A DNA stretch of 64,000 nucleotides, from positions 6,172,001 to 6,236,000 of the forward strand of contig NZ_JARUBO010000005.1 of NCBI RefSeq assembly GCF_029626235.1, read 5' to 3'. Positions 33,965 to 42,670 of this stretch are shown here, piece by piece; positions within the stretch are counted from its first letter, which is position 1; the number at the start of each line of letters is the position of its first letter. Position numbers and translations under genes: made by a program. Below the pieces are notes generated by a model, which ran no database searches, was not told where the DNA came from, and saw only the letters and a list, made by a program, of their open reading frames with translations. The DNA comes from Micromonospora sp. WMMD1120 (GTDB lineage: Bacteria > Actinomycetota > Actinomycetes > Mycobacteriales > Micromonosporaceae).

Positions 33965-35551
33965 TTGTCCGAATCACCCCTCGACGCCGGGGCGCTCCCG
34001 GTCCACGACACCGATGCCGAGCACCGGCGGCAGCGACTGTTCGCCGCGACGGAACAGCTCCGGCTCGCCGGGCGCGGCATGGAGGCGCTGCACGTCCTGG
34101 CGACGGAGATCGCCGCCAGCTCCGGCGACGAGCGCCACCGGGTCGACCTGCTGGGTCGCCTCGCGCAGGTGGCGACACTGGAGCCGCCGGCAGTCGCCCT
34201 CGCCGGTCTGCGACACGCGGCGGGCCAGCGGCTGGACGAACCCAGCCGTGGCACGGTGCTCGCCCTGCTCGCCACGATCGCGGCCCGCACCGGCCATCCG
34301 GACACCGACGCCCTGTTGCGCGAGGCCGGCACCGCGCACGCCGCGTCGGGCGACCACTCGTCGGCTCGTCACCTCGCCCTCGGTCGGGCCGCCCGGTCGC
34401 TGTCGCACGGGGACCTGCCGGGCGCCCGCGCCGTGCTGGCCGCCCTGGACCCGGATGCCTGGGTGGCCCGACGGGACGCCGCGTCGATCCGCGCCGAACG
34501 CGTCCTCGTGCACCTCGGCCTGGGCCGGTACCAGGATGCCGCCACCGCGATCCGGCAGGCGCCCGCCGAGACGGCGTCGCCGCACCTCCCGCTCGACGGC
34601 CTGTCGACAGCGTTGGACTGCCTGCGCATGATCGCGGTCGGAGAGCTGCCCGAGGCGGCCGCGCTGGCGGTCACGATGCTCGGCTCGGATTCGGCGGAGT
34701 TGAGTCGCGAGGTACGCGCCCTGCTGGTGGCGGTGATCGGCGAGGTGCGGTACCGCCGGGGCGAACACGACGACGCCCGCGCCATCCTCCGCCCCTGCCT
34801 GACCACGGAGAAGTGGCCGGACCGTACGATCTGGACGACCACGTTCTGCGTCGCGGTCCGCGACCCGGTCCTCAGCACGCCGACGCACCTGCTCACCAGG
34901 GTCGTCAGCGACCTGCACCGATCGGTCCGGGCGTTCCTGCCGGTGCCGTACCTCGGCCCCCGGCTGGTCCGCGCGGCGGTGGCAGCCGGTGACGCCCGCG
35001 CGGCCGGCCGCATCACCGAACTGCTCCAGCAGGTGGCCACGCGTACTCCCGTGCCGCTGTGGCGCGCCCTGGCCGACCAGGCCCGGGGTCTGCGCGACCG
35101 CGACCCCGACGCTCTCCGGTCGGCGGTCGACGGGCTGCGCACGACCGCCGCGTGGCCGGCTCTGGCCGACGCGCTGCTCGACCTGGCGTGCGACACGGGG
35201 ACCCGGTCCACCGAGGCGCGCGACGCCGCACACGAGGCGGCCGCCCTGTACGCGAGGATCGGCGCCCCCGGCGACCAGGCGACGGCCGACCGACGCTACG
35301 CCGAACTCACCGCCGCCCCTCCCGACCGGCCGGTGGTCGACGCGCCGACGCGTACCGGCATCGAGGCGCTCACCCCGGCGGAGGAGCGGGTCGCCGCGAT
35401 GCTCGCCGGCGGCGCCACGAAGAGGGAGGCGGCCGCCACCCTCTTCGTCTCGTTCCACACGGTGGACACCCAACTCCGCTCCATATACCACAAGCTGGGC
35501 ATCAACAACCGGATGGAGCTGGCCCGGGCCTGGGACCGGACCCGGCGATAA
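33965..35551 (+). CDS. LuxR-family transcriptional regulator with TPR-like helical N-terminus
   Basis: 528 residues from a TTG with GGGGAGA upstream. The last 65 residues are a LuxR/NarL helix-turn-helix: L-T-P-A-E-E-R-V-A-A-M-L-A-G-G-A-T-K-R-E-A-A-A-T-L-F-V-S-F-H-T-V-D-T-Q-L-R-S-I-Y-H-K-L-G-I. The other 450 are Ala/Leu/Arg-rich helical repeats like the C-terminal half of LAL/MalT-type regulators, but no AAA ATPase Walker A or receiver domain is present. It may be a truncated LAL-type regulator. A GNAT gene starts 7 nt after its stop. Confidence 0.82.
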   Translation: MSESPLDAGALPVHDTDAEHRRQRLFAATEQLRLAGRGMEALHVLATEIAASSGDERHRVDLLGRLAQVATLEPPAVALAGLRHAAGQRLDEPSRGTVLALLATIAARTGHPDTDALLREAGTAHAASGDHSSARHLALGRAARSLSHGDLPGARAVLAALDPDAWVARRDAASIRAERVLVHLGLGRYQDAATAIRQAPAETASPHLPLDGLSTALDCLRMIAVGELPEAAALAVTMLGSDSAELSREVRALLVAVIGEVRYRRGEHDDARAILRPCLTTEKWPDRTIWTTTFCVAVRDPVLSTPTHLLTRVVSDLHRSVRAFLPVPYLGPRLVRAAVAAGDARAAGRITELLQQVATRTPVPLWRALADQARGLRDRDPDALRSAVDGLRTTAAWPALADALLDLACDTGTRSTEARDAAHEAAALYARIGAPGDQATADRRYAELTAAPPDRPVVDAPTRTGIEALTPAEERVAAMLAGGATKREAAATLFVSFHTVDTQLRSIYHKLGINNRMELARAWDRTRR

Positions 35552-35558
35552 TGGCCCG

Positions 35559-36386
35559 ATGACCGCGCCATCCGACCTGACCCCGCTCGCCGAAACCGTG
35601 GAGTGCGAGTTCATGCACTCCTACGAGTCCCGGACGCCGCCGCCCGCGTACACCGATCTCGGGATCGCGACCACGCGCGTCGGCGGCGGCGTCGCCCTGG
35701 CGATGCGCAATGACCCCTCGGGCGGTTACTGGAACAAGGCGCTCGGGTTCGGCACCACCGAGCCGTTCACCGTCGAGATCCTGGATCGCGTCCTCGACTT
35801 CTACCGGGACCAGGGCGTCGACCAGGCGGTCCTCCAGCTCGTCCCGGCGGCGCTGCCCGCCGGCTTCGACGAGATCGCCGCCGCCCGGGGGCTCGAACCG
35901 GGCAGCACCTGGGTCAAGCTCGCGGCTCGTCCGGACGAGGTCGTCGCCGCGCCGACCCGCCTGCGCGTCGGCCCGGTGCCGGGCGCCGAGGCCCGGCGCT
36001 GGGCCGACGTGGTGCTCGCCGGCTTCGGCATGCCGAGCGGCGGGCTCACCACGATGCTGGCCGCGACCGTCGGAGCGCCCGCGTGGCGACCGTACGCCGC
36101 GTGGGACGGCGACGACGTCGTGGCGGGCGGCAACCTGTTCCTGCACGGCGAGGCGGCCTCGCTGAACGCCGCCGCGACGGCCCCCGGGCACCGTGGCCTC
36201 GGCGCGCAGTCGGCGCTGATCGCCGCCCGCGCCCGCGCCGCCGCCGAGGCGGGTTGCCGGTGGGTGTTCGTCGAGACCGGGCAGCCCGCGCCCGACCAGC
36301 GGAATCCGTCACTCGACAACCTGCGGCGGGCCGGGTTCACGCCGCTCTACGAGCGCCGCAACTGGGTCTGGCGGTCGGCCGGCTGA
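35559..36386 (+). CDS. GNAT-family N-acetyltransferase
   Basis: 275 residues from an ATG 7 nt after the luxR-type gene. The C-terminal GNAT domain (about 125-275) has the acetyl-CoA motif A-T-A-P-G-H-R-G-L-G-A-Q-S-A-L-I-A-A-R-A-R-A-A-A-E-A-G and ends N-L-R-R-A-G-F-T-P-L-Y-E-R-R-N-W-V-W. The N-terminal half (D-R-V-L-D-F-Y-R-D-Q-G-V) looks like a second degenerate GNAT half. Substrate unknown. Probably co-transcribed with the regulator. Confidence 0.88.
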   Translation: MTAPSDLTPLAETVECEFMHSYESRTPPPAYTDLGIATTRVGGGVALAMRNDPSGGYWNKALGFGTTEPFTVEILDRVLDFYRDQGVDQAVLQLVPAALPAGFDEIAAARGLEPGSTWVKLAARPDEVVAAPTRLRVGPVPGAEARRWADVVLAGFGMPSGGLTTMLAATVGAPAWRPYAAWDGDDVVAGGNLFLHGEAASLNAAATAPGHRGLGAQSALIAARARAAAEAGCRWVFVETGQPAPDQRNPSLDNLRRAGFTPLYERRNWVWRSAG

Positions 36387-36395
36387 GCCGGTGGT

Positions 36396-36413
36396 CACCC
36401 GTTCACTCGGGTG
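36396..36413. terminator. Short hairpin between convergent GNAT and VOC genes
   Basis: CACCCG (36396-36401) and CGGGTG (36408-36413) flank a 6-nt loop in the 16-nt gap after the GNAT stop and over the VOC gene's last codons. Short, so only moderately convincing. Confidence 0.4.
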
Positions 36414-37029
36414 GCGCGGCCCCGGACTGCTCGCTGACCATGTACTCCGCGTACCAGTCGGGCCAGTTGTCGTCCCGCTGGCCGGTGCGCTCCTCGTGCC
36501 GGCCGTGGGCGTCGGCCGCGCGCCGCAGGGCGCCCGCCAGGTCGCTCGCGGAGCCGAACGACGTCAGACCGCCCTCGACGCGCCCGGGAAGCCGTGTGGT
36601 GATCTCCTGCATCAGCCAGGTGTTGCCGTCCGGGTCGCGCAGCGTGGCGCGGGAGACGTAGCTGCGTCGCTCGGGGTCCACCCCGTCGACCGGGCCGTCC
36701 GGGGTGACGTGGAAGACGTCGCCGACCTCGACACCGGCGGAGACGAGGGTGTCGCGGGCCGCCTCGATGTCGGAGACGATCAGGTACGCCACGGCCGGGC
36801 CGGACGGCGTCGGGGTGAGCCCCGGGCCGAACTGCACGGAACACCCGGAGCCGGGCGGCGTCAACTGGACGATGCCGGGCGGCGTCTGGTCGAGCCGCCA
36901 GCCGAGGCGCCGGTAGAACGCCGTCGCGCGGTCGACGTCCGACACCGCGATGATGATCGCCTCGAGTTTCTGGTCGAGGCTCTCGACTCGCGACGTGGCA
37001 CCCGCGTCGCCCTGGGTCTTCGGGCTCAT
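36403..37029 (-). CDS. VOC (glyoxalase/dioxygenase fold) protein
   Basis: 208 residues with GAAGGGGAA upstream. Residues 20-145 form a vicinal-oxygen-chelate domain: L-E-A-I-I-I-A-V-S-D-V-D-R-A-T-A-F-Y-R-R-L-G-W at the start and A-T-L-R-D-P-D-G-N-T-W-L-M-Q-E-I-T at the end (Glu as the last metal ligand). The C-terminal 60 residues (A-D-A-H-G-R-H-E-E-R-T-G and N-W-P-D-W-Y-A-E-Y-M) form an extension seen in many actinobacterial members. Substrate unknown; it follows an MFS exporter by 61 nt on the same strand. Confidence 0.85.
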   Translation of the reverse strand: MSPKTQGDAGATSRVESLDQKLEAIIIAVSDVDRATAFYRRLGWRLDQTPPGIVQLTPPGSGCSVQFGPGLTPTPSGPAVAYLIVSDIEAARDTLVSAGVEVGDVFHVTPDGPVDGVDPERRSYVSRATLRDPDGNTWLMQEITTRLPGRVEGGLTSFGSASDLAGALRRAADAHGRHEERTGQRDDNWPDWYAEYMVSEQSGAAPPE

Positions 37030-37090
37030 CGCCGTTCCCCTTCCTGATCAGCACGCTACTGGTGACGCCCCTGCCCGGCGCCTGCCTGCA

Positions 37091-38281
37091 TCAGCCCGTC
37101 GACGTCCTCGTGCTCCGGCGTACCCCGAGCAGGGCGGCCAGGGCGAGGAGGATGACGGCGACGGAGTACTCGTCGGCGGTCCGCGGCAGGCCGCCGGCGT
37201 AGACCACGAGGAATCCGGCGATCACCGTGGGCAGGCCGAAGCCGACATAGCAGACGATGTAGAGCAGCGACAGCACGCTGGCGCGTTCGTGTGCGGCGAC
37301 CAGCGGCATGACCGTCTTGAGGCTGCCCTGGAAGCCGCTGCCGAAGCCGACGCCGCCGAGCGCGAGACCGACGAAGAAGCCCGGGGTCGACTCCGCCATG
37401 ACCGACAGCAGCGTGACGATCATGCCCAGGACCAGCGCGCCGATCCCGGTCAGCAGCACCGTGCGCGCGGCGGTGTTGCGCTGCACCACCACGGCGATCG
37501 ACCCGAAGACGGCGAAGACGAAGAGGACCAGCCCGGCGACCACGATCGACGTGTCCATCAGGCTGCGGACGAGCGCCGGGCCGAGCGCGCCGAAGAAGCC
37601 GGCCAGCGCCCAGACCGCGAACAGCACCGGGGCGACGACGAGCACCGGTCGACGTACGCCGCGGGGCAGTGTGATGTCCGGTCGGAGGCTGCGTCGCGCG
37701 CCGGCCATCTTCGTTACCGTCTCCGGCATCAGCGCGATGCCGACCAACTGGATCAGCAGGACCGCGAGGAGGACGACGTACACCAGTCGCGTCGGGGCGG
37801 GGAGGAACTGGATGAGCAGCGCCGAGAGCAGCGCGCCACTGCCGGTGCCGATCCCCGGCGCGATCGAGTTGGCCAGCGTGCCCCGGGCCCTGTCGATGTC
37901 GAGCATGGCGGCGCCCACCGCCCCGGTGGCCGCGCCGGCCGCCAGGCCCTGCACGAGACGGGCGACGAGAAGCGTGGGTACGCCGTTGGCGAAGACGAAG
38001 ACGACGAGCGCGAGCATCTGCACCGCGACGGCCACGGCCAGCACCGGCCGCCGGCCGACGTGGTCCGACAGTTTGCCGAAGGTGAGCAGCGACGCCAGCA
38101 CCGCGAGCGCGTAGACGGCGAACACGACAGTGGTGGTGACCGGCGAGAAGTGCCACCGCTCCTGGTAGAGGCCGTAGAGCGGGGTGGGCGCCGCCGACGC
38201 GGCCAGGAACGACACGAGGATCGACGCCAGCAGCACCAGGGAGGCCCCTGGCGAGAGTCGGGCGCGAACCACTGTCGGCAT
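37091..38281 (-). CDS. MFS transporter
   Basis: 396 residues, 12 predicted membrane segments. The loop 2-3 motif G-K-L-S-D-H-V-G-R-R-P-V and the start P-T-P-L-Y-G-L-Y-Q-E-R-W match the drug-exporter branch of the major facilitator superfamily. Substrate unknown. Upstream lies a MarR gene on the same strand (87 nt gap), downstream the VOC gene; MarR-MFS pairings often handle toxic small molecules. Confidence 0.9.
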   Translation of the reverse strand: MPTVVRARLSPGASLVLLASILVSFLAASAAPTPLYGLYQERWHFSPVTTTVVFAVYALAVLASLLTFGKLSDHVGRRPVLAVAVAVQMLALVVFVFANGVPTLLVARLVQGLAAGAATGAVGAAMLDIDRARGTLANSIAPGIGTGSGALLSALLIQFLPAPTRLVYVVLLAVLLIQLVGIALMPETVTKMAGARRSLRPDITLPRGVRRPVLVVAPVLFAVWALAGFFGALGPALVRSLMDTSIVVAGLVLFVFAVFGSIAVVVQRNTAARTVLLTGIGALVLGMIVTLLSVMAESTPGFFVGLALGGVGFGSGFQGSLKTVMPLVAAHERASVLSLLYIVCYVGFGLPTVIAGFLVVYAGGLPRTADEYSVAVILLALAALLGVRRSTRTSTG

Positions 38282-38368
38282 GTCGCGGCGTACCCGGCGT
38301 ACACGGTTGCATGCCGGCGGGGCTCCGGCGGTGCGGCGTCCGCCGGGCCCGGCGCCCGGCGGACCGGT

Positions 38369-38836
38369 TCAGCCCTCGGGGTCGTGAGCGGTCGCCGGCA
38401 GGCTCGCCACCGTGCCGCCGAGCGCCGCACGGAAGGTCCGGTACCGATCCGGGCCGAGGGTGTCGGCGAGCGTGCGTTCGATGGCCCGCACGGCCTCGTC
38501 GGAGACCTCCAGGAAGCGGAGGCCCCGGTCCGTCGGCACGATCAGCTTCGCGCGGCGGTCGGCCGGATCGGGTGTACGCCGGACGTAGCCCAGCCGCTCC
38601 AACTCGTCGAGGATCGCGCCCATCGTCTGCTTGTTGCGGCCGGCCAGCCGGGCGAGCTCGCCCGGTCGGGTGCCCTCCGGGTCCAGGTACGCGAGCACCG
38701 CGCCGTGGCGGGGCCGGACGTCGTCGAACCCCTGCTCGGCGGACCGGCGGAAGATCTCGCGCTGGACCCGCGCGGAGAGTTGCACGGCCAGGATCCCGAG
38801 GTCGGGGTCCCGCTCCTTCAGTGTGCTGCGCTTCAT
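38369..38836 (-). CDS. MarR-family transcriptional regulator
   Basis: 155 residues from the ATG at 38836; an in-frame TTG at 38848 would lie inside the operator. The winged helix reads R-P-G-E-L-A-R-L-A-G-R-N-K-Q-T-M-G-A-I-L-D-E-L-E-R-L-G-Y-V-R-R-T-P-D-P-A-D-R-R-A, with the wing D-x-R typical of MarR. It diverges from an NmrA-like gene and sits ahead of an MFS exporter; the palindrome just upstream suggests it represses itself and the neighbour. Confidence 0.9.
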   Translation of the reverse strand: MKRSTLKERDPDLGILAVQLSARVQREIFRRSAEQGFDDVRPRHGAVLAYLDPEGTRPGELARLAGRNKQTMGAILDELERLGYVRRTPDPADRRAKLIVPTDRGLRFLEVSDEAVRAIERTLADTLGPDRYRTFRAALGGTVASLPATAHDPEG

Positions 38837-38842
38837 ATTTTG

Positions 38843-38879
38843 GTCCAATCATTGGACTGTACAAGTTTTGGACTATAAC
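38843..38879 (+). promoter_or_regulatory. MarR operator overlapping the NmrA-gene promoter
   Basis: GTCCAAT-C-ATTGGAC (38843-38857) is a perfect inverted repeat with 7-bp arms. Its right arm contains TTGGAC (38852-38857), which with TATAAC (38874-38879) at 16-bp spacing forms a good plus-strand promoter for the gene at 38935. A further half-site TTTTGGAC follows at 38866-38873. Confidence 0.68.
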
Positions 38880-38934
38880 GTTCCTGGCGACGACCGGCGG
38901 CGCGACCTCCGGTGTGACCCGAGAGAGGACGACC

Positions 38935-39780
38935 ATGACCATTCTGATCACCGGGGCGAACGGCACCGTGTCGAGGGAGGTGCTGCGCCACCTCGCCGGC
39001 AGGGAGCCGGTACGCGCCCTCGTGCGGGACACCTCGCGCACCACCCCGATCGACGGCGTCGAGTACGTCGTCGGCGACCTGGACCGCCCCACCACGCTGA
39101 CCCCGGCGTTCGAGGGCGTCACCAGGCTGTGGCTGCTGATGCCGATGGGCCCGCTCGCCCCGAGCCAGAGCATGAACGCGGTGTGGGCCGCCCGGCAGGC
39201 CGGCGTGGAGCACATCGTCCGGCTGTCCGCGATCGGCGCGGCGCACGACGCACCCACCCGCAACGGCCGGTTGCACGCCCTCTCCGACGCGGAACTCCAG
39301 CAGTCCGGCATCCCCTGGACCATCCTGCGACCCAGTCACTTCATGCAGAACCTGCTCGCCGCGAAGTCCGGCGAGCACCTGTACGGGCTGCTCGGCGACT
39401 CGCGCGCCGGCGTGGTGGACGCCCGGGACATCGCCGCCGCGGGCGTCGCGATCCTCACCGCGCCCCGGCAGCACGAGAACATGATCTACACACCCACCGG
39501 CCCGGAGAGCATCAGCCTGGACCAGATCGCCGACGAGATCGCCCGCGCCACCGGACAGCCGGTCCGGCACGTACGGCAGAGCCCCGAGCAGGCGCTCGAC
39601 GGTCTACTGAAGGCCGGCCTCGACCAGTGGTCGGCAGAGGTCCTCGCGGAGTACCGGATCGCCTACGGCTCAGGGTGGGGCGACTTCACCAACGACCACC
39701 TCGCCCGCATCACCGGCCGGCAGCCGCGCACCTTCGCCGAGTTCGTCGGCGACCACCGCGAGCACTTCGCCAACGCGTGA
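38935..39780 (+). CDS. NmrA/NAD(P)H-binding atypical SDR protein
   Basis: 281 residues with GAGAGG upstream. N-terminal nucleotide loop I-T-G-A-N-G-T-V-S-R, then V-G-D-L-D-R-P, I-V-R-L-S-A-I-G-A, and W-T-I-L-R-P-S-H-F-M-Q-N, all typical of the NmrA/QorB-like redox-sensing or reductase proteins. No Y-x-x-x-K pair, as expected for this group. It is controlled by the divergent MarR. QorB-like quinone reductase activity is possible but not shown. Confidence 0.87.
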   Translation: MTILITGANGTVSREVLRHLAGREPVRALVRDTSRTTPIDGVEYVVGDLDRPTTLTPAFEGVTRLWLLMPMGPLAPSQSMNAVWAARQAGVEHIVRLSAIGAAHDAPTRNGRLHALSDAELQQSGIPWTILRPSHFMQNLLAAKSGEHLYGLLGDSRAGVVDARDIAAAGVAILTAPRQHENMIYTPTGPESISLDQIADEIARATGQPVRHVRQSPEQALDGLLKAGLDQWSAEVLAEYRIAYGSGWGDFTNDHLARITGRQPRTFAEFVGDHREHFANA

Positions 39781-39789
39781 TCCCGGTGT

Positions 39790-39822
39790 GGCGCCCTCCG
39801 GCGCGGCTGAGCGGAGGGCGCC
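39790..39822. terminator. Terminator between convergent genes
   Basis: GGCGCCCTCCG (39790-39800) is exactly inverted at 39812-39822 with an 11-nt loop, 9 nt after the NmrA-like stop. A related GCGGAGGGCG motif recurs a little further on. Confidence 0.7.
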
Positions 39823-39877
39823 GCGGCGCGGGCGGAGAACCTCGCGGCCTGAGCGGAGGGCGTGGCGGCGTGGGACG

Positions 39878-40417
39878 TCAGCGCGCTGCCGCCCGTGCCG
39901 CGCCGCGCGACAGCGGACCGACGTCCGAGTGGCGACCCGGACGCAGCGCGGCGTGCCGCTGCCCGGGCCCGGCGCCGTCGCGAGCGGCCAACGCATCGGC
40001 GACCGCTCCGGCGGCGAACGCGTAGATGGACTTGTGCAGCACGTCGATCACGAGTTCCCGGCGTGGCCAGGTCTGCGGCGGCGCCCCCACCCCGGTGGCG
40101 TTCTCCAGGATCTGGTCGTTGCTCAACCGCAACACCGTGAACATGCCCGACGCCAGGGGGCCCCGCAGCCCGGCCTGCGCCATGACACCACGCAGCACGC
40201 CGACCAGCGCGCCCTGACCGTAGTGCATCGCCAGGTTCTGCCACCGCGGTTGCTGGCCCCGGGATTCCGGCAGGTTGGCAAGGCGCGCCAGAACGCGGGC
40301 CGGCACGTAGGAATCGGGGCGACCGGTCACCCGCTGCTCCACCTTCTCGGCGGCCGTCATCACCGCCGCCCCGGCCAGACCCGCCGCCAGCCCCTGCCAC
40401 ACCGCTCTCTTCAGCAT
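39878..40417 (-). CDS. Hypothetical membrane-associated protein
   Basis: 179 residues with an ATG. The N terminus L-K-R-A-V-W-Q-G-L-A-A-G-L-A-G-A-A-V-M-T-A-A-E-K is a membrane segment of the type found in small DUF1440-like proteins; another hydrophobic stretch with Gly and His (M-H-Y-G-Q-G-A-L-V-G-V-L-R-G-V-M) lies near residue 65, and H-K-S-I-Y-A-F-A-A-G-A-V-A-D-A near residue 128. The tail is basic and disordered. I do not know its function. Confidence 0.7.
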   Translation of the reverse strand: MLKRAVWQGLAAGLAGAAVMTAAEKVEQRVTGRPDSYVPARVLARLANLPESRGQQPRWQNLAMHYGQGALVGVLRGVMAQAGLRGPLASGMFTVLRLSNDQILENATGVGAPPQTWPRRELVIDVLHKSIYAFAAGAVADALAARDGAGPGQRHAALRPGRHSDVGPLSRGAARAAAR

Positions 40418-40526
40418 GCCGAAGCCCTACCCACCGCTGGAGCGCCCACACCCGTGAGGTGCCCGCTCGTGGACCATCCCGATCGGTACGACCGCGTCCG
40501 GGCCGGCCCGGTGCCGGCGGTCGGCG

Positions 40527-41354
40527 TCAGGGTTTGCGCGCCACCCCGCCGAACGCGTCGATGTCGGCGGGCGTGTCGACCGCGTCGTCCGGCCGCCACT
40601 GCGGGCACGGCACGACGCCGGGCTCCACCAGCTCCAGTCCGTCGAAGAAACCGGCGATCTGCTCGGGCGAGCGCAGCGTGTACGGGGTCGCGCCGGTGTC
40701 GTTGTAGTCGTCCTGCGCCTTCTGCATCTCGGCGCTGATCAGGCTCGTGCCGTCGTTGAGCGAGAGGTAGCTGCCGCTCGGCAGCGGCGCCAGCAACTGC
40801 CGCGCGATCGACCGGGCCGCCTCGTAGTCGGGCACGTGGCCCAGCACGCCACTGAGGATCAGACCGACCGGCCGCTCGAAGTCGAGCGTCTTGGCGGCCT
40901 CGGCGATGACCTCCGCCGGGCGGTGCAGGTCGCCGTCGATGTAGGCGGTCCTACCCTCCGCGGTGCCCACCAGCAGCGCGCGGGCGTGCGCCAGCACCAA
41001 CGGGTCGCTGTCGACGTAGACGATGCGGGCGTCCGGGGCGATCCGCTGCGCCACCTCGTGGGTGTTGTTGGCGGTCGGCAGGCCGGTGCCGACGTCCAGG
41101 AACTGGCGGATGCCCGCCTCGGCGGCCAGAAACCGGATGGAGCGGACCAGGAACTGCCGGGAGGCACGGGCCACGTCGACGACACCGGGGAAGACCTGCC
41201 GGTACTGGTCGCCCGCCGCACGGTCGACAGCGAAGTTGTCCTTGCCGCCGAGCCAGTAGTTCCAGATCCGCGCCGAGTGCGGCACCGACGTGTCGATCTT
41301 CTGCGGGGCACCGGCCTCGCCGGCCTCGGGTTGCCCGGTCGTCGGCGATTCCAT
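40527..41354 (-). CDS. SAM-dependent methyltransferase, SAV2177 family (DUF574)
   Basis: 275 residues from the ATG at 41354 (a GTG two codons earlier is possible). The family hallmark P-H-S-A-R-I-W-N-Y-W-L-G-G-K-D-N-F-A-V-D is near the N terminus, followed by F-L-D-V-G-T-G-L-P-T-A-N-N-T-H-E-V and V-Y-V-D-S-D-P-L-V-L-A-H-A-R. These proteins are abundant in actinobacteria and bind S-adenosylmethionine; their substrates are mostly unknown. It stands alone. The 222 nt upstream contain nothing I can identify. Confidence 0.9.
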   Translation of the reverse strand: MESPTTGQPEAGEAGAPQKIDTSVPHSARIWNYWLGGKDNFAVDRAAGDQYRQVFPGVVDVARASRQFLVRSIRFLAAEAGIRQFLDVGTGLPTANNTHEVAQRIAPDARIVYVDSDPLVLAHARALLVGTAEGRTAYIDGDLHRPAEVIAEAAKTLDFERPVGLILSGVLGHVPDYEAARSIARQLLAPLPSGSYLSLNDGTSLISAEMQKAQDDYNDTGATPYTLRSPEQIAGFFDGLELVEPGVVPCPQWRPDDAVDTPADIDAFGGVARKP

Positions 41355-41576
41355 GGTCACGGCGAACCCCCATCTCGATCGTGTGCGTGACGCCGTCGCG
41401 GGACCGCCGGTCGAGGAAGTAGCCTCCCGTGACCGTGCCACGGTATAGAAGGCCGAAAATCGACGCCACCCCGGGGAGACACCATGCGTGAGCCGACCGG
41501 AACCGCCACCGTCCGGTGTGGTCTCGGGGTCGGGATGGTGGCGGGGCCTCCCTCGGGTGGGGCGTCCGCTTTCTGC

Positions 41577-42620
41577 TCAGGTGCCGGTCGGGCTCGGCGG
41601 CGCGGTGCTCCGACGCACCACGAGCGTCGGGACCACCAACGGCAGGGGCTGCGGTCTGCTGTCGTCGATGGCCTGGGTGACGGCGGTGATGGCCCGCTGG
41701 CCGACGGCGGCGAAGTCCTGCTGGATGGTGGTCAGTGGCGGGATGAGGTAGGCCGCCTCGGGAACGTCGTCGAATCCGACGACCGAGATGTCCTGCGGCA
41801 CCCGCCGCCCGCGCTCGTGCAACGCCCGCAGCACACCGATGGTCATCTGGTCGTTGGCGGCGAAGACGGCCGTGGCCCCCGGCATGTCGCAGATCCGCAA
41901 ACCGGCGGCGTAGCCACTGTGGGCGTGCCAGTCACCGGGGACGGGCTCGGGCGGGCGGATCCCCGCGGCGGCCATCGCCTGCCGCCAACCGTCCAGGCGG
42001 GCGCGGGCCTCCGCCCAGTTGAGCGGGCCGCTCACGTGCACGATCTCGCGGTGCCCGAGATCGAGGAGGTGCTCGGTGGCCATCCGGGCGCCGAGCACCT
42101 GGTCCACCCCGACGGTGAGGCTGGCCCGGGACAGGTCGCCTTCCACCACCACGAAGGGCACGCTGGAGCGGGTCATCCGCACCACCTCGAGCGCCTCGTC
42201 GTTGCCGGCGATCATCACGACGCCCTCTACACCGACGCGCATGAGGTGTTCGGTGGCGTCGCTGAGCGCCCGGACCGTCACCTCGGAGAGGCTCACCGAG
42301 GTGGCGAAGTAGCCGGCCGCGCGGGCGGCGTCCTCGACGCTGCGGTGGATGCTGGTCGGACCGAACAGCGTCCGGGCCGTGCCGATGATGCCGATCATCC
42401 CGGAACGCCCCCGGACCAGCGCGCGGGCGGCGGTGTTGGGTCGGTAGTCGAGCCGCCGGATGGCTTCCAGGACCCGCTCGCGGGTCTCCCGCCTGATGCT
42501 GGGCGCCCCGTTGATGACCCGGGACACCGTCTGGTGGGACACGCCCGCCAGCCGGGCGACGTCGGCCATGACCGGTGGCCGGTGGGCGGCTGTCACCGCT
42601 GTCTCCGCGTGAACTCGCAC
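41577..42620 (-). CDS. LacI-family regulator of the aldonate-dehydratase operon
   Basis: 347 residues from a GTG. The helix-turn-helix M-A-D-V-A-R-L-A-G-V-S-H-Q-T-V-S-R-V-I-N-G and hinge helix T-A-A-R-A-L-V-R-G-R-S are typical, followed by a periplasmic-binding-protein-like sensor domain (V-G-V-D-Q-V-L-G-A-R-M-A-T-E-H-L, A-V-F-A-A-N-D-Q-M-T-I-G, V-V-G-F-D-D-V-P-E-A). It lies 50 nt after the IlvD-type dehydratase on the same strand, so it is likely the last gene of that operon and represses it until a pentose-derived ligand binds. Confidence 0.9.
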   Translation of the reverse strand: MRVHAETAVTAAHRPPVMADVARLAGVSHQTVSRVINGAPSIRRETRERVLEAIRRLDYRPNTAARALVRGRSGMIGIIGTARTLFGPTSIHRSVEDAARAAGYFATSVSLSEVTVRALSDATEHLMRVGVEGVVMIAGNDEALEVVRMTRSSVPFVVVEGDLSRASLTVGVDQVLGARMATEHLLDLGHREIVHVSGPLNWAEARARLDGWRQAMAAAGIRPPEPVPGDWHAHSGYAAGLRICDMPGATAVFAANDQMTIGVLRALHERGRRVPQDISVVGFDDVPEAAYLIPPLTTIQQDFAAVGQRAITAVTQAIDDSRPQPLPLVVPTLVVRRSTAPPSPTGT

Positions 42621-42670
42621 TGGTGGCCCGTCCGTTCTCCCATGGGGTCAGTTTCTCGTCGTCGGCGGGC

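Noticed and set aside
33965..35551. Full-length LAL/MalT-type ATPase regulator
   Set aside because: No Walker A or B motif in the N-terminal 450 residues; only the helical repeats and the LuxR helix-turn-helix are present.
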